Notes: generated by a model from the sequence alone, not told the origin. Shown: positions 43,744 to 51,775, counted from the stretch's first letter. The stretch is 64,000 nt of DNA from Ruminococcus sp. (GCA_021199375.1 JAJQIB010000030.1:1-64000), one strand, 5' to 3'. Translations and numbers: made by a program.

Positions 43744-44004
43744 TTATTCCCTCTTTCTCTTTTTAACCGCCTCGGAAAGAATATACTCAATCTGTCCATT
43801 TATTGAGCGGAAATCCTCCTCCGCCCACTCGGCTATGTCCTCCCAAAGTGAAGGCGCTATCCTAAGCACAATCTGCTTGCGAGCCGCCTCCTTTTGCTTG
43901 ACACGCTTTTCACGCTCTTTTATTTCTTTTTCTAAAGCGTCAATACTCTCAAGCCGAGCCTTAAGCTTCTCTTCTCTTTCCTTAAGCGTTCTATCGTCCG
44001 CCAT
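43744..44004 (-). CDS. Ribbon-helix-helix (Arc-like) protein with coiled-coil N terminus
   Basis: An 86-residue protein: a charged coiled coil (about 6-42, EREEKLKARLESIDALEKEI) followed by QIVLRIAPSLWEDIAEWAEE and DFRSINGQIEYILSEAVKK, the strand-helix-helix pattern of Arc-type ribbon-helix-helix domains. In Arc the first strand reads the DNA. AAGGAG precedes the ATG. It directly follows the SPFH gene (21 bp), so it may be an autorepressor of the pair: a near-perfect palindrome overlaps the transcription start upstream of the SPFH gene. Also possible is a partner rather than DNA binder, since the N terminus is unusual. Confidence 0.75.
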   Translation of the reverse strand: MADDRTLKEREEKLKARLESIDALEKEIKEREKRVKQKEAARKQIVLRIAPSLWEDIAEWAEEDFRSINGQIEYILSEAVKKRKRE

Positions 44005-44025
44005 GTGTATCTCCTTCTTTTAGGG

Positions 44026-45036
44026 TTAGTAGATTGATCCGCTATTTATAATCGGTTGAGTGTCCTTGCTTGAGCATAGAACCACCATAAGGTTTGATAC
44101 CATCTGTGCCTTACGCTCCTCGTCAAGAATGACAATCTCTTCATCACCCAGCTTGTCAATCGCCATCTTAACCATGCTTACCGCACCGTCAACAATCTTC
44201 TGTCTTGCTGCAATAACAGCAGCCGCCTGCTGACGCTGAAGCATAGCCGCCGCAATTTCCTCCGAGTACGCAAGATGTGTAATTCTCACCTCTTCAATAG
44301 AAATACCCGCAGCTTCTACACGCTGCTCAAGCTCCGCCTTCATGCTCTCGGCGATCTCAAGCGATGAGCCTCTGAGCGTTTTCTCTGAATGAACGTCCTC
44401 GTCATCTGTGTCGTCCATTACATCATAAGGATAAAGCCTTGCTATATTCCTTACAGTCGAATCCGTTTGAATAGATAGAAAGCTCTTGTAGTTATCAACG
44501 CAAAGAACAGCCCTTGTCGGGTCTACAACCTTCCAGATGACAACTGCACCAATAACGATGGGATTTCCCAGCACGTCATTTACCTTTTGCACACCATTGT
44601 CAAGAGCCATAGTTTTTAGCGAAATTTCTCTGTTAAATGAAACCTCAGCATTCGCTTTTTCATCCGAGAGAAGCTTTTGAGTCGTATCCGCATTCTTTCT
44701 ATCACGCTCAGGATTTACCGCAGTCGCAAACGGATTTACAAAATAAAATCCAGCCTCGTCTATCGTGCGATAATATTCTCCGAACAATGTAAGCACAAGC
44801 GCACAGTTTGGATGTACGACACGCAATCCCGCATACAGAAAAAGTGAAGCGGTTATGACTAGTACACCCACCACAAGCATTACAGCAAAGGGTATAAAGT
44901 AATCAGTTTTAGACATTCCTATTGCTCCCGCTACTGTCATTGCAATACCCACAATTGACAAAAGCAAATTTCCGAACAGCGCCGTCATGCCCGATGCAGG
45001 CTTTTTGTTGTTGACCACAATATTTTTGTTCTCCAT
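44026..45036 (-). CDS. SPFH/Band 7 domain membrane protein
   Basis: A 336-residue SPFH (stomatin/prohibitin-like) protein with two close membrane segments near the N terminus (about 18-75), then the SPFH domain (GEYYRTIDEAGFYFVNPFA, VIGAVVIWKVVDPTRAVLCV) and a C-terminal helical stretch (AYSEEIAAAMLQRQQAAAVI). Such proteins scaffold membrane microdomains. The frame opens ten codons earlier, but the Met at 45036 has AAAGGA 9 bases ahead. Paired with the ribbon-helix-helix gene downstream, an arrangement I believe recurs in Clostridia. Confidence 0.88.
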   Translation of the reverse strand: MENKNIVVNNKKPASGMTALFGNLLLSIVGIAMTVAGAIGMSKTDYFIPFAVMLVVGVLVITASLFLYAGLRVVHPNCALVLTLFGEYYRTIDEAGFYFVNPFATAVNPERDRKNADTTQKLLSDEKANAEVSFNREISLKTMALDNGVQKVNDVLGNPIVIGAVVIWKVVDPTRAVLCVDNYKSFLSIQTDSTVRNIARLYPYDVMDDTDDEDVHSEKTLRGSSLEIAESMKAELEQRVEAAGISIEEVRITHLAYSEEIAAAMLQRQQAAAVIAARQKIVDGAVSMVKMAIDKLGDEEIVILDEERKAQMVSNLMVVLCSSKDTQPIINSGSIY

Positions 45037-45071
45037 AAAAATTGTCCTTTCATACATAATATGCAAATTAT

Positions 45072-45095
45072 TATCAAGGTGATATCATCTTGATA
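45072..45095. promoter_or_regulatory. Palindromic operator candidate at the SPFH promoter
   Basis: A 24-bp palindrome (TATCAAGGTGATATCATCTTGATA) with one mismatched pair of positions, centred on GATATC. It starts three bases past the -10, so it covers the transcription start; a bound protein would block initiation. The ribbon-helix-helix protein of the same operon is the obvious candidate ligand, by inference. Confidence 0.65.
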
Positions 45096-45097
45096 TC

Positions 45098-45126
45098 ATT
45101 ATAGCACAAGTCTAATTCCTTGTCAA
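45098..45126 (-). promoter_or_regulatory. Promoter for the SPFH-ribbon-helix-helix operon
   Basis: Minus-strand TTGACA (45121-45126), 17-bp spacer, TATAAT (45098-45103), both perfect. Confidence 0.88.
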
Positions 45127-45184
45127 GAGCCTATATTGCAAAATCCTTCACAATTTTTCACTCTACTTTTTGTACAAAATCAAC

Positions 45185-45207
45185 AAAAAAGGACGCTCTA
45201 GGCGTCC
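45185..45207 (-). terminator. Terminator after the FN3-SleB gene
   Basis: Stem GGACGC/GCGTCC with a 5-base loop followed by six T on the minus strand, 10 bp after the stop codon. Confidence 0.9.
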
Positions 45208-45217
45208 CTCGTAATTC

Positions 45218-46135
45218 TTATCCCCAGTAGGTATTCCAAATGTTAAAGTATCCCCACGGAATCTTGTAGGAATATGTAACCTTCTTGCTTGTAGGCTTGT
45301 AGCTGGTGTTCGACCAATAATAAACATTCTTGTTATGCTTGATGTCACTTACCGTCACCTTGTTGTAAAGAGTGCCATATACCGCCAGCTTAACCTTTGC
45401 TGTCACATTTGAATAGCTTGCTCCGTCACGAGTAAGTCCCGATGACGACATAAATCCGCCGCTATTGTAAATTACGCTCTGAATAGAGCTGTAGTTCTTG
45501 TAAAATGGCTTCCAAAGAGAGTCATTTAAGTACTTTGCAGCCTCATATCTGTTTACTACACAGTCAGCTACGTGTACAATCGGCTCATCCCAAACCGAGC
45601 TGTTAATCTGTCCTACCTCGTGGTAAACTATACGGCACATCGCCTGCCAGCCATCCTTATCAAAGTCTATACGTGCAGTGCGTATAGTCTGTGCTGAAGA
45701 GAATTTTCCCTTAACGCCTGTTGCAACTGCTCTTACCTTAAATTTGTAAGCCGTGTCACGATCTAGTCCCGTAACCGTGTAGGAGCTTTTTGACGATTTT
45801 ACTGTCTTTACCTTAGTCCAGCTGTCATAATCGCCGCCCTTGATGTAGATCTGATACTTCTCAGCGTTCTTAACCTTGCCCCATCTTACAGTAATAGCAC
45901 TTGTCTGCTTGTTGTATGGATGGGTTTTGTCGCTGCTAAATCTTACCTCGCTCTTTAGCTTAACCTGTGAAAGCTTTGTTGTTGCAGCGCTTGCACTTAT
46001 AGATGTAACAATAGATCCTCCGTTTGGAGCTAAAGCACTCGCTCCGCTTACAATTATTGCTGCAGCGATTAGCGATACAGCAAGCTTTTTTACAAACCTT
46101 TTAATACTCAAATTTTCCATTTTCAGATTAGTCAT
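45218..46135 (-). CDS. Secreted FN3 plus SleB-like cell wall hydrolase
   Basis: A 305-residue secreted protein: signal peptide (hydrophobic 19-36, likely cleavage after ASA near 50), a fibronectin type III domain (about 75-155: AITVRWGKVKNAEKYQIYIK, SYTVTGLDRDTAYKFKVRAV) and a SleB/CwlJ-type hydrolase domain (about 165-270: CRIVYHEVGQ with the catalytic Glu, ADCVVNRY). Such enzymes cut spore cortex or vegetative peptidoglycan; the FN3 suggests surface attachment. A second Met at 46120 is an alternative start; neither has a strong ribosome site. The leader is about 180 bases long. Confidence 0.85.
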   Translation of the reverse strand: MTNLKMENLSIKRFVKKLAVSLIAAAIIVSGASALAPNGGSIVTSISASAATTKLSQVKLKSEVRFSSDKTHPYNKQTSAITVRWGKVKNAEKYQIYIKGGDYDSWTKVKTVKSSKSSYTVTGLDRDTAYKFKVRAVATGVKGKFSSAQTIRTARIDFDKDGWQAMCRIVYHEVGQINSSVWDEPIVHVADCVVNRYEAAKYLNDSLWKPFYKNYSSIQSVIYNSGGFMSSSGLTRDGASYSNVTAKVKLAVYGTLYNKVTVSDIKHNKNVYYWSNTSYKPTSKKVTYSYKIPWGYFNIWNTYWG

Positions 46136-46262
46136 GATTGGGGTTGTTCGCTGCTATGTGAGCTTATAACCCTTAACACACCCTTTCTTAGATTTTGGCA
46201 AAAATGCGTTGTCAAACATATTTGCACAATGTAAATTTATTCTTCCTCTCTGTCTGTTATAC

Positions 46263-46315
46263 CGATTTGTAACCATGTCGGATAAAAAAGTTACAAACTG
46301 ATTACAAATCACTAC
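46263..46315. promoter_or_regulatory. Repeated TTTGTAAC/GTTACAAA boxes in the SleB leader
   Basis: Within 60 bases lie GATTTGTAACC, AGTTACAAACT and GATTACAAATC, in both orientations; the first two form an 8-bp inverted repeat with a 19-base centre (TTTGTAAC/GTTACAAA). They could be a leader hairpin or a binding site. No known riboswitch (c-di-AMP ydaO type included) was recognised. The rest of the 420-bp gap 46136-46556 shows nothing else I can name. Confidence 0.4.
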
Positions 46316-46318
46316 GTT

Positions 46319-46347
46319 ATTGTAACACAAATCTAACGATTTGTCAA
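46319..46347 (-). promoter_or_regulatory. Promoter for the FN3-SleB gene
   Basis: Minus-strand TTGACA (46342-46347), 17-bp spacer, TACAAT (46319-46324) with an extended TGT, about 180 bp before the start codon. Confidence 0.82.
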
Positions 46348-46556
46348 GTCCATCATGAAAAGTTTGTGCAATTCATACAACATAACAAAAAATAAGACGT
46401 CATTTTGTGCAATTTTCACGGTAATAAATTACGATATAGAATTTTTTTCATATTTTTCTTTCAGATTGCATAGGATGAATTGTTACAAATAAATTCGCAG
46501 AAACGTACAATTACAATCAAAATAGCTGTAAGAAGCTGCGGAGAAAGAGGCAAAAA

Positions 46557-47477
46557 ATGAAACTTTATTACCCTGAAGGAGAGCTTTTTTTAAGTGATGA
46601 AAACCGTGAGATAATTTCATCTCCATTACTGCTTGAGGAGGCTTATAGGAGCGGACGGATTTTAGAAGCACGTGCCGTTATGTGCGATGCGGCTCATAAC
46701 ATGATTGTTGAAATTTCAGATGCCGAGGCGGTCATTCCCCGTGAGGAGGGTGCCCTTGGCATTGCAGATGGAACAACTCGTGATATTGCACTGCTTTCAA
46801 AGGTCAATAAGCCTATTTGCTTTGTGATAGATCATATTGAGGAGCATGGCGGCAGACGCAAATACATACTTTCACGAGCAAAGGCGCAAAGAATGTGCAT
46901 GGATGAGTATGTGCTTAATCTTCTACCGGGTGAGGTGATTGACGCACGAGTAACGCACCTTGAACCATTTGGAGCGTTTGTCGATATAGGCTGTGGCATA
47001 CCATCGCTAATTCCGATAGACTCAATTTCAATATCACGCATTTCTCATCCGAACGATCGCTTCTATAACGGTCAAAGCATACTTGCAGTTGTCAAGGCTG
47101 TTGAAGGTGAAAGAGTGTACCTCACGCACAAGGAGCTGCTGGGAACCTGGGAGCAAAACTGTGAGCGCTTTGAGATAGGCTCGACAGTTGCGGGAATCGT
47201 GCGCTCTGTAGAGAGCTATGGCATATTTATCGAGATAGCACCTAATCTCGCAGGGCTTGCCGAACCAAGAGAGGGCATCTACACCGGACAGAGCGTAAGC
47301 GTCAACATAAAGGCGATCAAGCCCGATAAAATGAAGCTAAAGCTTGCAATTGTTGATACATTAGATGACAGGCAAGCGGTTATTCCCCTTGAATACTTCA
47401 TAACGCAGGGACGAATTAAAACCTGGAAATATTCACCAAGAGATTGCCAAAAGTGTGTAGTCTCGCAATTCTATTAA
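46557..47477 (+). CDS. S1-domain RNA-binding protein (ribosomal protein S1-like)
   Basis: A 306-residue protein with tandem S1-like domains: a divergent first domain (about 35-110), a clear second (GEVIDARVTHLEPFGAFVDIG to VYLTHKELLG, about 124-196) and a third (GSTVAGIVRSVESYGIFIEI, about 208-280). It resembles the short S1-type proteins of Clostridia that help translation initiation or mRNA turnover. GAGG in GAAAGAGGCAAAAA lies 6 bases before the ATG. It ends MKCVV-type tail (KCVVSQFY). Followed by a strong terminator. Confidence 0.85.
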   Translation: MKLYYPEGELFLSDENREIISSPLLLEEAYRSGRILEARAVMCDAAHNMIVEISDAEAVIPREEGALGIADGTTRDIALLSKVNKPICFVIDHIEEHGGRRKYILSRAKAQRMCMDEYVLNLLPGEVIDARVTHLEPFGAFVDIGCGIPSLIPIDSISISRISHPNDRFYNGQSILAVVKAVEGERVYLTHKELLGTWEQNCERFEIGSTVAGIVRSVESYGIFIEIAPNLAGLAEPREGIYTGQSVSVNIKAIKPDKMKLKLAIVDTLDDRQAVIPLEYFITQGRIKTWKYSPRDCQKCVVSQFY

Positions 47478-47481
47478 GCAC

Positions 47482-47530
47482 AAAAAATCGGAATCCCTCC
47501 ATTTAATTAAGGAGAGACTCCGATTTTTTT
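47482..47530 (+). terminator. Terminator after the S1-like gene, abutting repeat copy E
   Basis: Stem AAAAAATCGGA..CTCC with GGAG..TCCGATTTTTTT. The T run merges with the first bases (TTTAAAG) of repeat copy E. Confidence 0.88.
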
Positions 47531-47811
47531 AAAGCGGAGCGAAGCGAGATATGCTTGTTGTACGAGCTTGTTCGTACCAATCTCATGAGCTGACAGCCGC
47601 CTTTGCTAAAGCACGGCAACAAGCAAGCATTAGGAGCCGTCAGGCTCCGCTGGATTTCAGTGGGGTGCGGGTGTCCAGTGGACACCTCTGCGAAGCAGAA
47701 GCACCGACCGAACCGACAGGTGAGAAATTAGTTTTACCCCCCCCCACTGAAAGACAAGAAGCGAGAACAGCCGTTCTTGCAACCGCCTACCTAAGAGGTG
47801 GGGGACATCAT
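47528..47811 (+). repeat. Structured dispersed repeat, copy E (expanded)
   Basis: Longest copy, between convergent genes. It keeps GTACGAGC/GTTCGTAC (one G-U pair), GGAGCC-GTCA-GGCTCC, the TTTCAGTGGGG/CCCCCACTGAAA stem and ACCGCCT/AGAGGTGG. The loop of the long stem is expanded by about 55 bases, including GTGTCC-AGT-GGACAC and CTCTGCGAAGCAGA, both hairpins. At the right end GGGGACATCATGC continues into unrelated sequence, with no TATAAT box. Confidence 0.88.
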
Positions 47812-47830
47812 GCTTGGGTTATGTATCTGT

Positions 47831-49099
47831 TTACTTTTTATCTTTAATTTTATCCCAATAAGCCTTAGCTGACTGCTCGTTTTTGTTTTCGCCGTAGCTA
47901 TAATAGGTTTTATCCTTAATTTCATCGGGCAGGTATTGCTGAGCTACCCAATGGTTTGGAAAATCATGGGGATATTTGTAGTGCTGACCCTTAACCTTAG
48001 CGTTTTCTCCGTCAAGATGCACATTTTGGAGGTGTCGGGGAAAATCCGCTGTGCCGTGCTGCTTTAGATCCGCAAGTGCAGCATCCATTGCGAGATAGGC
48101 GCTATTAGACTTTGGCGCTGTGGCTAAAAGTACAACAGCCTCAGCAAGAGGAAGCCTTGCTTCAGGAAGTCCGAGCTGCATTGCACTGTCAACACAAGAC
48201 TTAACTATAGTCACTGCCTGAGGATAGGCAAGTCCTACATCCTCGCTTGCTATACAAAGCAAACGTCTTGAAAGAGAGACTATATCACCCGCTTCGATAA
48301 GCCGAGCGGCATAATGAATCGCCGCATCGGGATCTGACCCTCGTATAGACTTATGAAGTGCTGAGAGTATATCATAATGACTATCTCCGTCACGATCATA
48401 TCGCATATTGCTTCGCTGTGTAAGGCTTTCTGCAGCCTGCATGGTAACCGTAAGCATCTCGCCATCATTATCCGCAGAAAGAGCGCAAAGCTCAACGGTG
48501 TTTATTGACTTTCTTACATCGCCGCCGCAGCCTCGTGCAATATGCTCGCAAACTCCGCTCTCAAGTCTAAGCTTTAGTCCAAGCTCGTCCGCAAGATAGG
48601 AAAAGGCTCGGCGAATCGCAGGCTCGATATCCTCAGGCTCAACTGCCTTAAATTCAAACACGGTTGAGCGGCTTATTATTGCGTTATAGACATAAAAATA
48701 AGGATTTTCTGTAGTAGAGGATATAAGAGTAACACTTCCATCCTCAATACACTCAAGAAGGGACTGCTGCTGCTTTTTATTAAGGTACTGTATTTCGTCA
48801 AGATAAAGCAGCACTCCGCTGTATCCATCAAGTGTCTGTGCGCCTGATATAACCTGCTTTATGTCCGCAGTAGACGCAGAGGTACCATTTAAGCGGTACA
48901 TTATCATGTTCGTGTTGTCAGCAATGATACGAGCAACGGTGGTTTTTCCGACACCGGAAGGACCGTAAAAAATCATGTTTGGTATTTTTCCGCTGTCGAT
49001 AATTCGTCTAAGCGGCTTGCCCTGCTCTAACAAATCACGCTGACCAACAACATCGTCAAGCCTTTTAGGACGCATTTTCTCTGCAAGTGGAACCGACAT
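47831..49099 (-). CDS. rarA: Replication-associated recombination protein RarA
   Basis: A 422-residue AAA+ ATPase of the RarA/MgsA/WRNIP1 family acting at stalled replication forks. PLAEKMRPKRLDDVVGQRDL opens the protein, Walker A is YGPSGVGKTT (about 45-54), Walker B LYLDEIQYLN, sensor LISSTTENPYFYV; the C-terminal tetramerisation part ends with the family's YPHDFPNHWVAQQYLP. An upstream GTG at 49108 is rejected; the ATG at 49099 has GGAAGTGA nearby. The upstream YkgJ-like gene ends 8 bp into its leader, so the two are one transcript. Confidence 0.95.
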   Translation of the reverse strand: MSVPLAEKMRPKRLDDVVGQRDLLEQGKPLRRIIDSGKIPNMIFYGPSGVGKTTVARIIADNTNMIMYRLNGTSASTADIKQVISGAQTLDGYSGVLLYLDEIQYLNKKQQQSLLECIEDGSVTLISSTTENPYFYVYNAIISRSTVFEFKAVEPEDIEPAIRRAFSYLADELGLKLRLESGVCEHIARGCGGDVRKSINTVELCALSADNDGEMLTVTMQAAESLTQRSNMRYDRDGDSHYDILSALHKSIRGSDPDAAIHYAARLIEAGDIVSLSRRLLCIASEDVGLAYPQAVTIVKSCVDSAMQLGLPEARLPLAEAVVLLATAPKSNSAYLAMDAALADLKQHGTADFPRHLQNVHLDGENAKVKGQHYKYPHDFPNHWVAQQYLPDEIKDKTYYSYGENKNEQSAKAYWDKIKDKK

Positions 49100-49104
49100 T
49101 TTAA

Positions 49105-49599
49105 TCACTTCCCATATTTCTTGGTGTCTTCTACTATTAAAATAGGATATCCGACAATGTAGGGCTTTACCATCTCAGGGGTTTTGTCCGCCTCAGCAAA
49201 AATAGTTGGCGCAAGCTCGTCGGCGAGTGCCTTAATTCTATCAAACGGCTCGGCATAAACGCTTGGACAGACAGGTGAGAGAACTATTACCCGCTTACCC
49301 TCAAAGCGCATTATCCTAAATGGCCAAATTCGGCAGTCAAACGGCTTTTTTTCACCTAACAAACAGCCCTTTTGGTGGTCAAGCATAGGACAATAATACA
49401 AATCCTCGTTGGGCTCAGGAGTCATTTTAAAAAGCCTGGCACCGCTTGCCTCACTAAATTGCAAATTCGGATTTATCTTTAGCGAGCGCTCCATAATTTC
49501 GTCTGTAACAACGGGAGTTTCCCACAAATCGTAGCTATCAAACGAGCAGCATATCTTGCACCTTGCGCAGGTGTCACGTGAAAGTATTTTTGTAAGCAT
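49105..49599 (-). CDS. YkgJ-family cysteine cluster protein
   Basis: A 164-residue protein with the YkgJ-type Cys cluster: TCARCKICCSFDSYD near the N terminus, YYCPMLDHQKGCLLGEKKPF and DCRIWPFRIM. The eight or so Cys are thought to bind zinc or an iron-sulphur centre. Function is unknown. It starts at the ATG at 49599 with a weak GAAAAGAG site and shares a transcript with rarA. Confidence 0.88.
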   Translation of the reverse strand: MLTKILSRDTCARCKICCSFDSYDLWETPVVTDEIMERSLKINPNLQFSEASGARLFKMTPEPNEDLYYCPMLDHQKGCLLGEKKPFDCRIWPFRIMRFEGKRVIVLSPVCPSVYAEPFDRIKALADELAPTIFAEADKTPEMVKPYIVGYPILIVEDTKKYGK

Positions 49600-49623
49600 A
49601 AATCATCAACTCTTTTCATTGTA

Positions 49624-49652
49624 ATTGTAGCACATAGTTAAACGGTTGTCAA
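49624..49652 (-). promoter_or_regulatory. Promoter for ykgJ-like-rarA
   Basis: Minus-strand TTGACA (49647-49652), 17-bp spacer, TACAAT (49624-49629). Confidence 0.82.
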
Positions 49653-49750
49653 GAGAATATGAGCACCTAGCAAACTCACAAAAACATTTCAAATTTTTCA
49701 GCGAAATTTGTACAAATAATAAAAAAGATTGTAAGATTTGAAAAAAGGTA

Positions 49751-49779
49751 TTGTAAAATTCGAGCGAATAAGGTATAAT
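49751..49779 (+). promoter_or_regulatory. Promoter for prs
   Basis: TTGTAA (49751-49756), 17-bp spacer, TATAAT (49774-49779). The leader begins with a perfect 6-bp hairpin TGGCGT/ACGCCA (about 49787-49803). Confidence 0.75.
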
Positions 49780-49840
49780 GATAGTATGGCGTTTGTTACG
49801 CCATCGTTGACTGGACTTTTGATGAAAAGAGGGTATTTAA

Positions 49841-50989
49841 ATGGGCAAGACGGAAAAAAAGGTTTTTGACAGTAAAACCCGTGTAGCTTCCTTGGGACTT
49901 ATCGCTATGGAGGGCACTAAGGAGCTTGGCGACAGAATTAACAGCTACTTCAAGGAATGGGCAATTGAAGGAGGAGAGGATGAAGAGACCTTTCTTATAG
50001 ATGTAGATTGTCCGAGATTTTCTTCTGGAGATGGCAAGGGACTTATAAAATCTACAGTGCGTGGCAAGGATTTATTTATCCTTTGTGATGTTGGAAATTA
50101 CAGCTGCACCTATACAATGCATGGCAGACAAAATTGTATGTCCCCGGATGATCACTACCAGGATTTGAAGCGTATTATTCAGGCGGCAAGCGGTAAGGCG
50201 CATAGAATAAATGTTATTATGCCTATCCTTTATGGCGGCAGACAGCACAGAAGAACCTATCGTGAATCGCTCGACTGCGCTGTAGCACTTCAAGAGCTTG
50301 CATCTATGGGCGTACAAAACATTATCACCTTTGATGCACACGATCCAAGAGTTCAAAATGCAATTCCGCTTATCGGCTTTGACAACATAATGCCATCCTA
50401 TCAGGTGCTAAAGGCTATGACACGTACCTTCGATAAGCTTAACTTTGACAAGGACAACTTTATGATAGTATCTCCTGATGAGGGCGCTATGAACAGAAAT
50501 ATGTACTATGCATCCGTGCTCGGAGTAGATCTCGGAATGTTTTACAAAAGACGTGACTACTCGACTATAGTAAACGGTCGCAACCCGATTGTCGCACACG
50601 AGTACATGGGAAATGACGTAGCAGGCAAGGACATTTTCATTGCTGACGACCTAATCTCTTCGGGTGAATCTATGCTCGACGTATCAAAAGAGCTAAAAAA
50701 GAGAAATGCCCGCAAGATTTTCTGCTACGCTACCTACGGAATTTTCACAAACGGTCTTGACACATTTAATAAAGCATATGAGGACGGTATAATCGATGCA
50801 GTATTTGGCACGAATCTTACCTACCGCTCACCTGAGCTTCTTGCAACTCCGTGGTTCCATGAGGTTGACTGCTCAAAGTATATAGCCTATTACATTGCAT
50901 CCCTTAATCACGATATGTCGATTTCGGATGTAATAGATCCCCATCAAAAGATTTCAGCATTGCTTGAAAAGTACAATGCAAACAAGTAA
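49841..50989 (+). CDS. prs: Ribose-phosphate pyrophosphokinase, long form
   Basis: A 382-residue PRPP synthetase that makes PRPP from ribose 5-phosphate and ATP for nucleotides, His and Trp. The PRPP loop is DIFIADDLISSGESMLDVSK (about 266-285), the ATP/metal motif YGGRQHRRTYRE and FDAHDPRVQNA. It is about 65 residues longer than standard Prs (about 315), with a longer N terminus and inserts; this long type occurs in Clostridia. AGAGGG precedes the ATG. PRPP users pyrE and hisA are in this window. Confidence 0.92.
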   Translation: MGKTEKKVFDSKTRVASLGLIAMEGTKELGDRINSYFKEWAIEGGEDEETFLIDVDCPRFSSGDGKGLIKSTVRGKDLFILCDVGNYSCTYTMHGRQNCMSPDDHYQDLKRIIQAASGKAHRINVIMPILYGGRQHRRTYRESLDCAVALQELASMGVQNIITFDAHDPRVQNAIPLIGFDNIMPSYQVLKAMTRTFDKLNFDKDNFMIVSPDEGAMNRNMYYASVLGVDLGMFYKRRDYSTIVNGRNPIVAHEYMGNDVAGKDIFIADDLISSGESMLDVSKELKKRNARKIFCYATYGIFTNGLDTFNKAYEDGIIDAVFGTNLTYRSPELLATPWFHEVDCSKYIAYYIASLNHDMSISDVIDPHQKISALLEKYNANK

Positions 50990-51017
50990 CACCGATAACA
51001 CAGTAACACTATTAAAT

Positions 51018-51043
51018 AAAGGCGGCTCTTGTGCCGCCTTTTT
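51018..51043 (+). terminator. Terminator after prs
   Basis: Stem AAAGGCGGC/GCCGCCTTT with a 6-base loop and T run, 29 bp past the prs stop. It lies 19 bp before the ispD start; no separate promoter was found, so ispD-GH2 may depend on read-through. Confidence 0.9.
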
Positions 51044-51061
51044 GGTAAGGAGGATTAAGCA

Positions 51062-51775
51062 ATGATTTACGCTGCTATTGTAGCATCAGGTACAGGCAAA
51101 CGAATGGGAGCCGATATTCCTAAGCAGTTTTTGCCGATAGGAGGAAAACCGATAATTGTACGCACATTTGAGAGGTTTTTAAACGTTTTAGATATAGACC
51201 TTATCTATGCCGCAGTTTCCGGCGACTGGATCGAAAAAACTAAAGATATGTGCGCCGAGTTTGGACTTGATACAAAACGTATACGCCTTATAGAGGGAGG
51301 CAGCAGCCGCACCGATTCGGTATACAAGCTTCTTTGCCAAATAGAGCAAGAAAACGGTGTCGCCGACGGCGATGTAGTCTTAACTCATGACGGAGTGCGC
51401 CCATTTGTAAGCGAATGGGGTATTATACAAAGCATTGAAGCAATGAAGCATATGGATGGAGTTACCCTTTGCTGTGAATCTACCGATACCCTTCTGTACT
51501 CAGAAAACGGTGAGGTGATAGACAAGGTGCCAAACCGCTCAAAGCTTTTTCGTGCGCAAACTCCTCAGACGTTTAAGCTAAAGACTCTGCTTGATGCTTA
51601 CAGATCTCTTGACGATGAACAAAAATCTCACCTTACCGACACTGCAAGCATTTTCACGAGTGTGGGACTACCGGTAGGACTGATACGAGGAAGCGATAGA
51701 AACATAAAAATCACAACACCATTTGACATGAAGCTGGCGCAGATTATGGCGCAAGACTATGAGGATGAAATATGA
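51062..51775 (+). CDS. ispD: 2-C-methyl-D-erythritol 4-phosphate cytidylyltransferase family
   Basis: A 237-residue IspD-type cytidylyltransferase: IVASGTGKRMGADIPKQFLP (CTP loop with K17/K22-type residues), LTHDGVRPF (about 109) and DRNIKITTPFDMKLA near the C terminus. It makes CDP-ME for isoprenoids, or CDP-ribitol if it is the TarI paralogue; teichoic-acid-like genes at 32-36 kb keep that option open. AAGGAGGATTAAGCA precedes the ATG. It overlaps the beta-mannosidase start by 4 bp (ATGA). Confidence 0.88.
   Translation: MIYAAIVASGTGKRMGADIPKQFLPIGGKPIIVRTFERFLNVLDIDLIYAAVSGDWIEKTKDMCAEFGLDTKRIRLIEGGSSRTDSVYKLLCQIEQENGVADGDVVLTHDGVRPFVSEWGIIQSIEAMKHMDGVTLCCESTDTLLYSENGEVIDKVPNRSKLFRAQTPQTFKLKTLLDAYRSLDDEQKSHLTDTASIFTSVGLPVGLIRGSDRNIKITTPFDMKLAQIMAQDYEDEI

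Noticed and set aside
46136..46320. c-di-AMP (ydaO-type) riboswitch before the SleB-like gene
   Set aside because: Conserved ydaO sequence blocks were not seen; only unassigned inverted repeats.
47503..47847. Frames of 60 and 98 codons on both strands of repeat copy E
   Set aside because: They arise from the structured repeat and terminator sequence; composition and lack of ribosome sites argue against coding.
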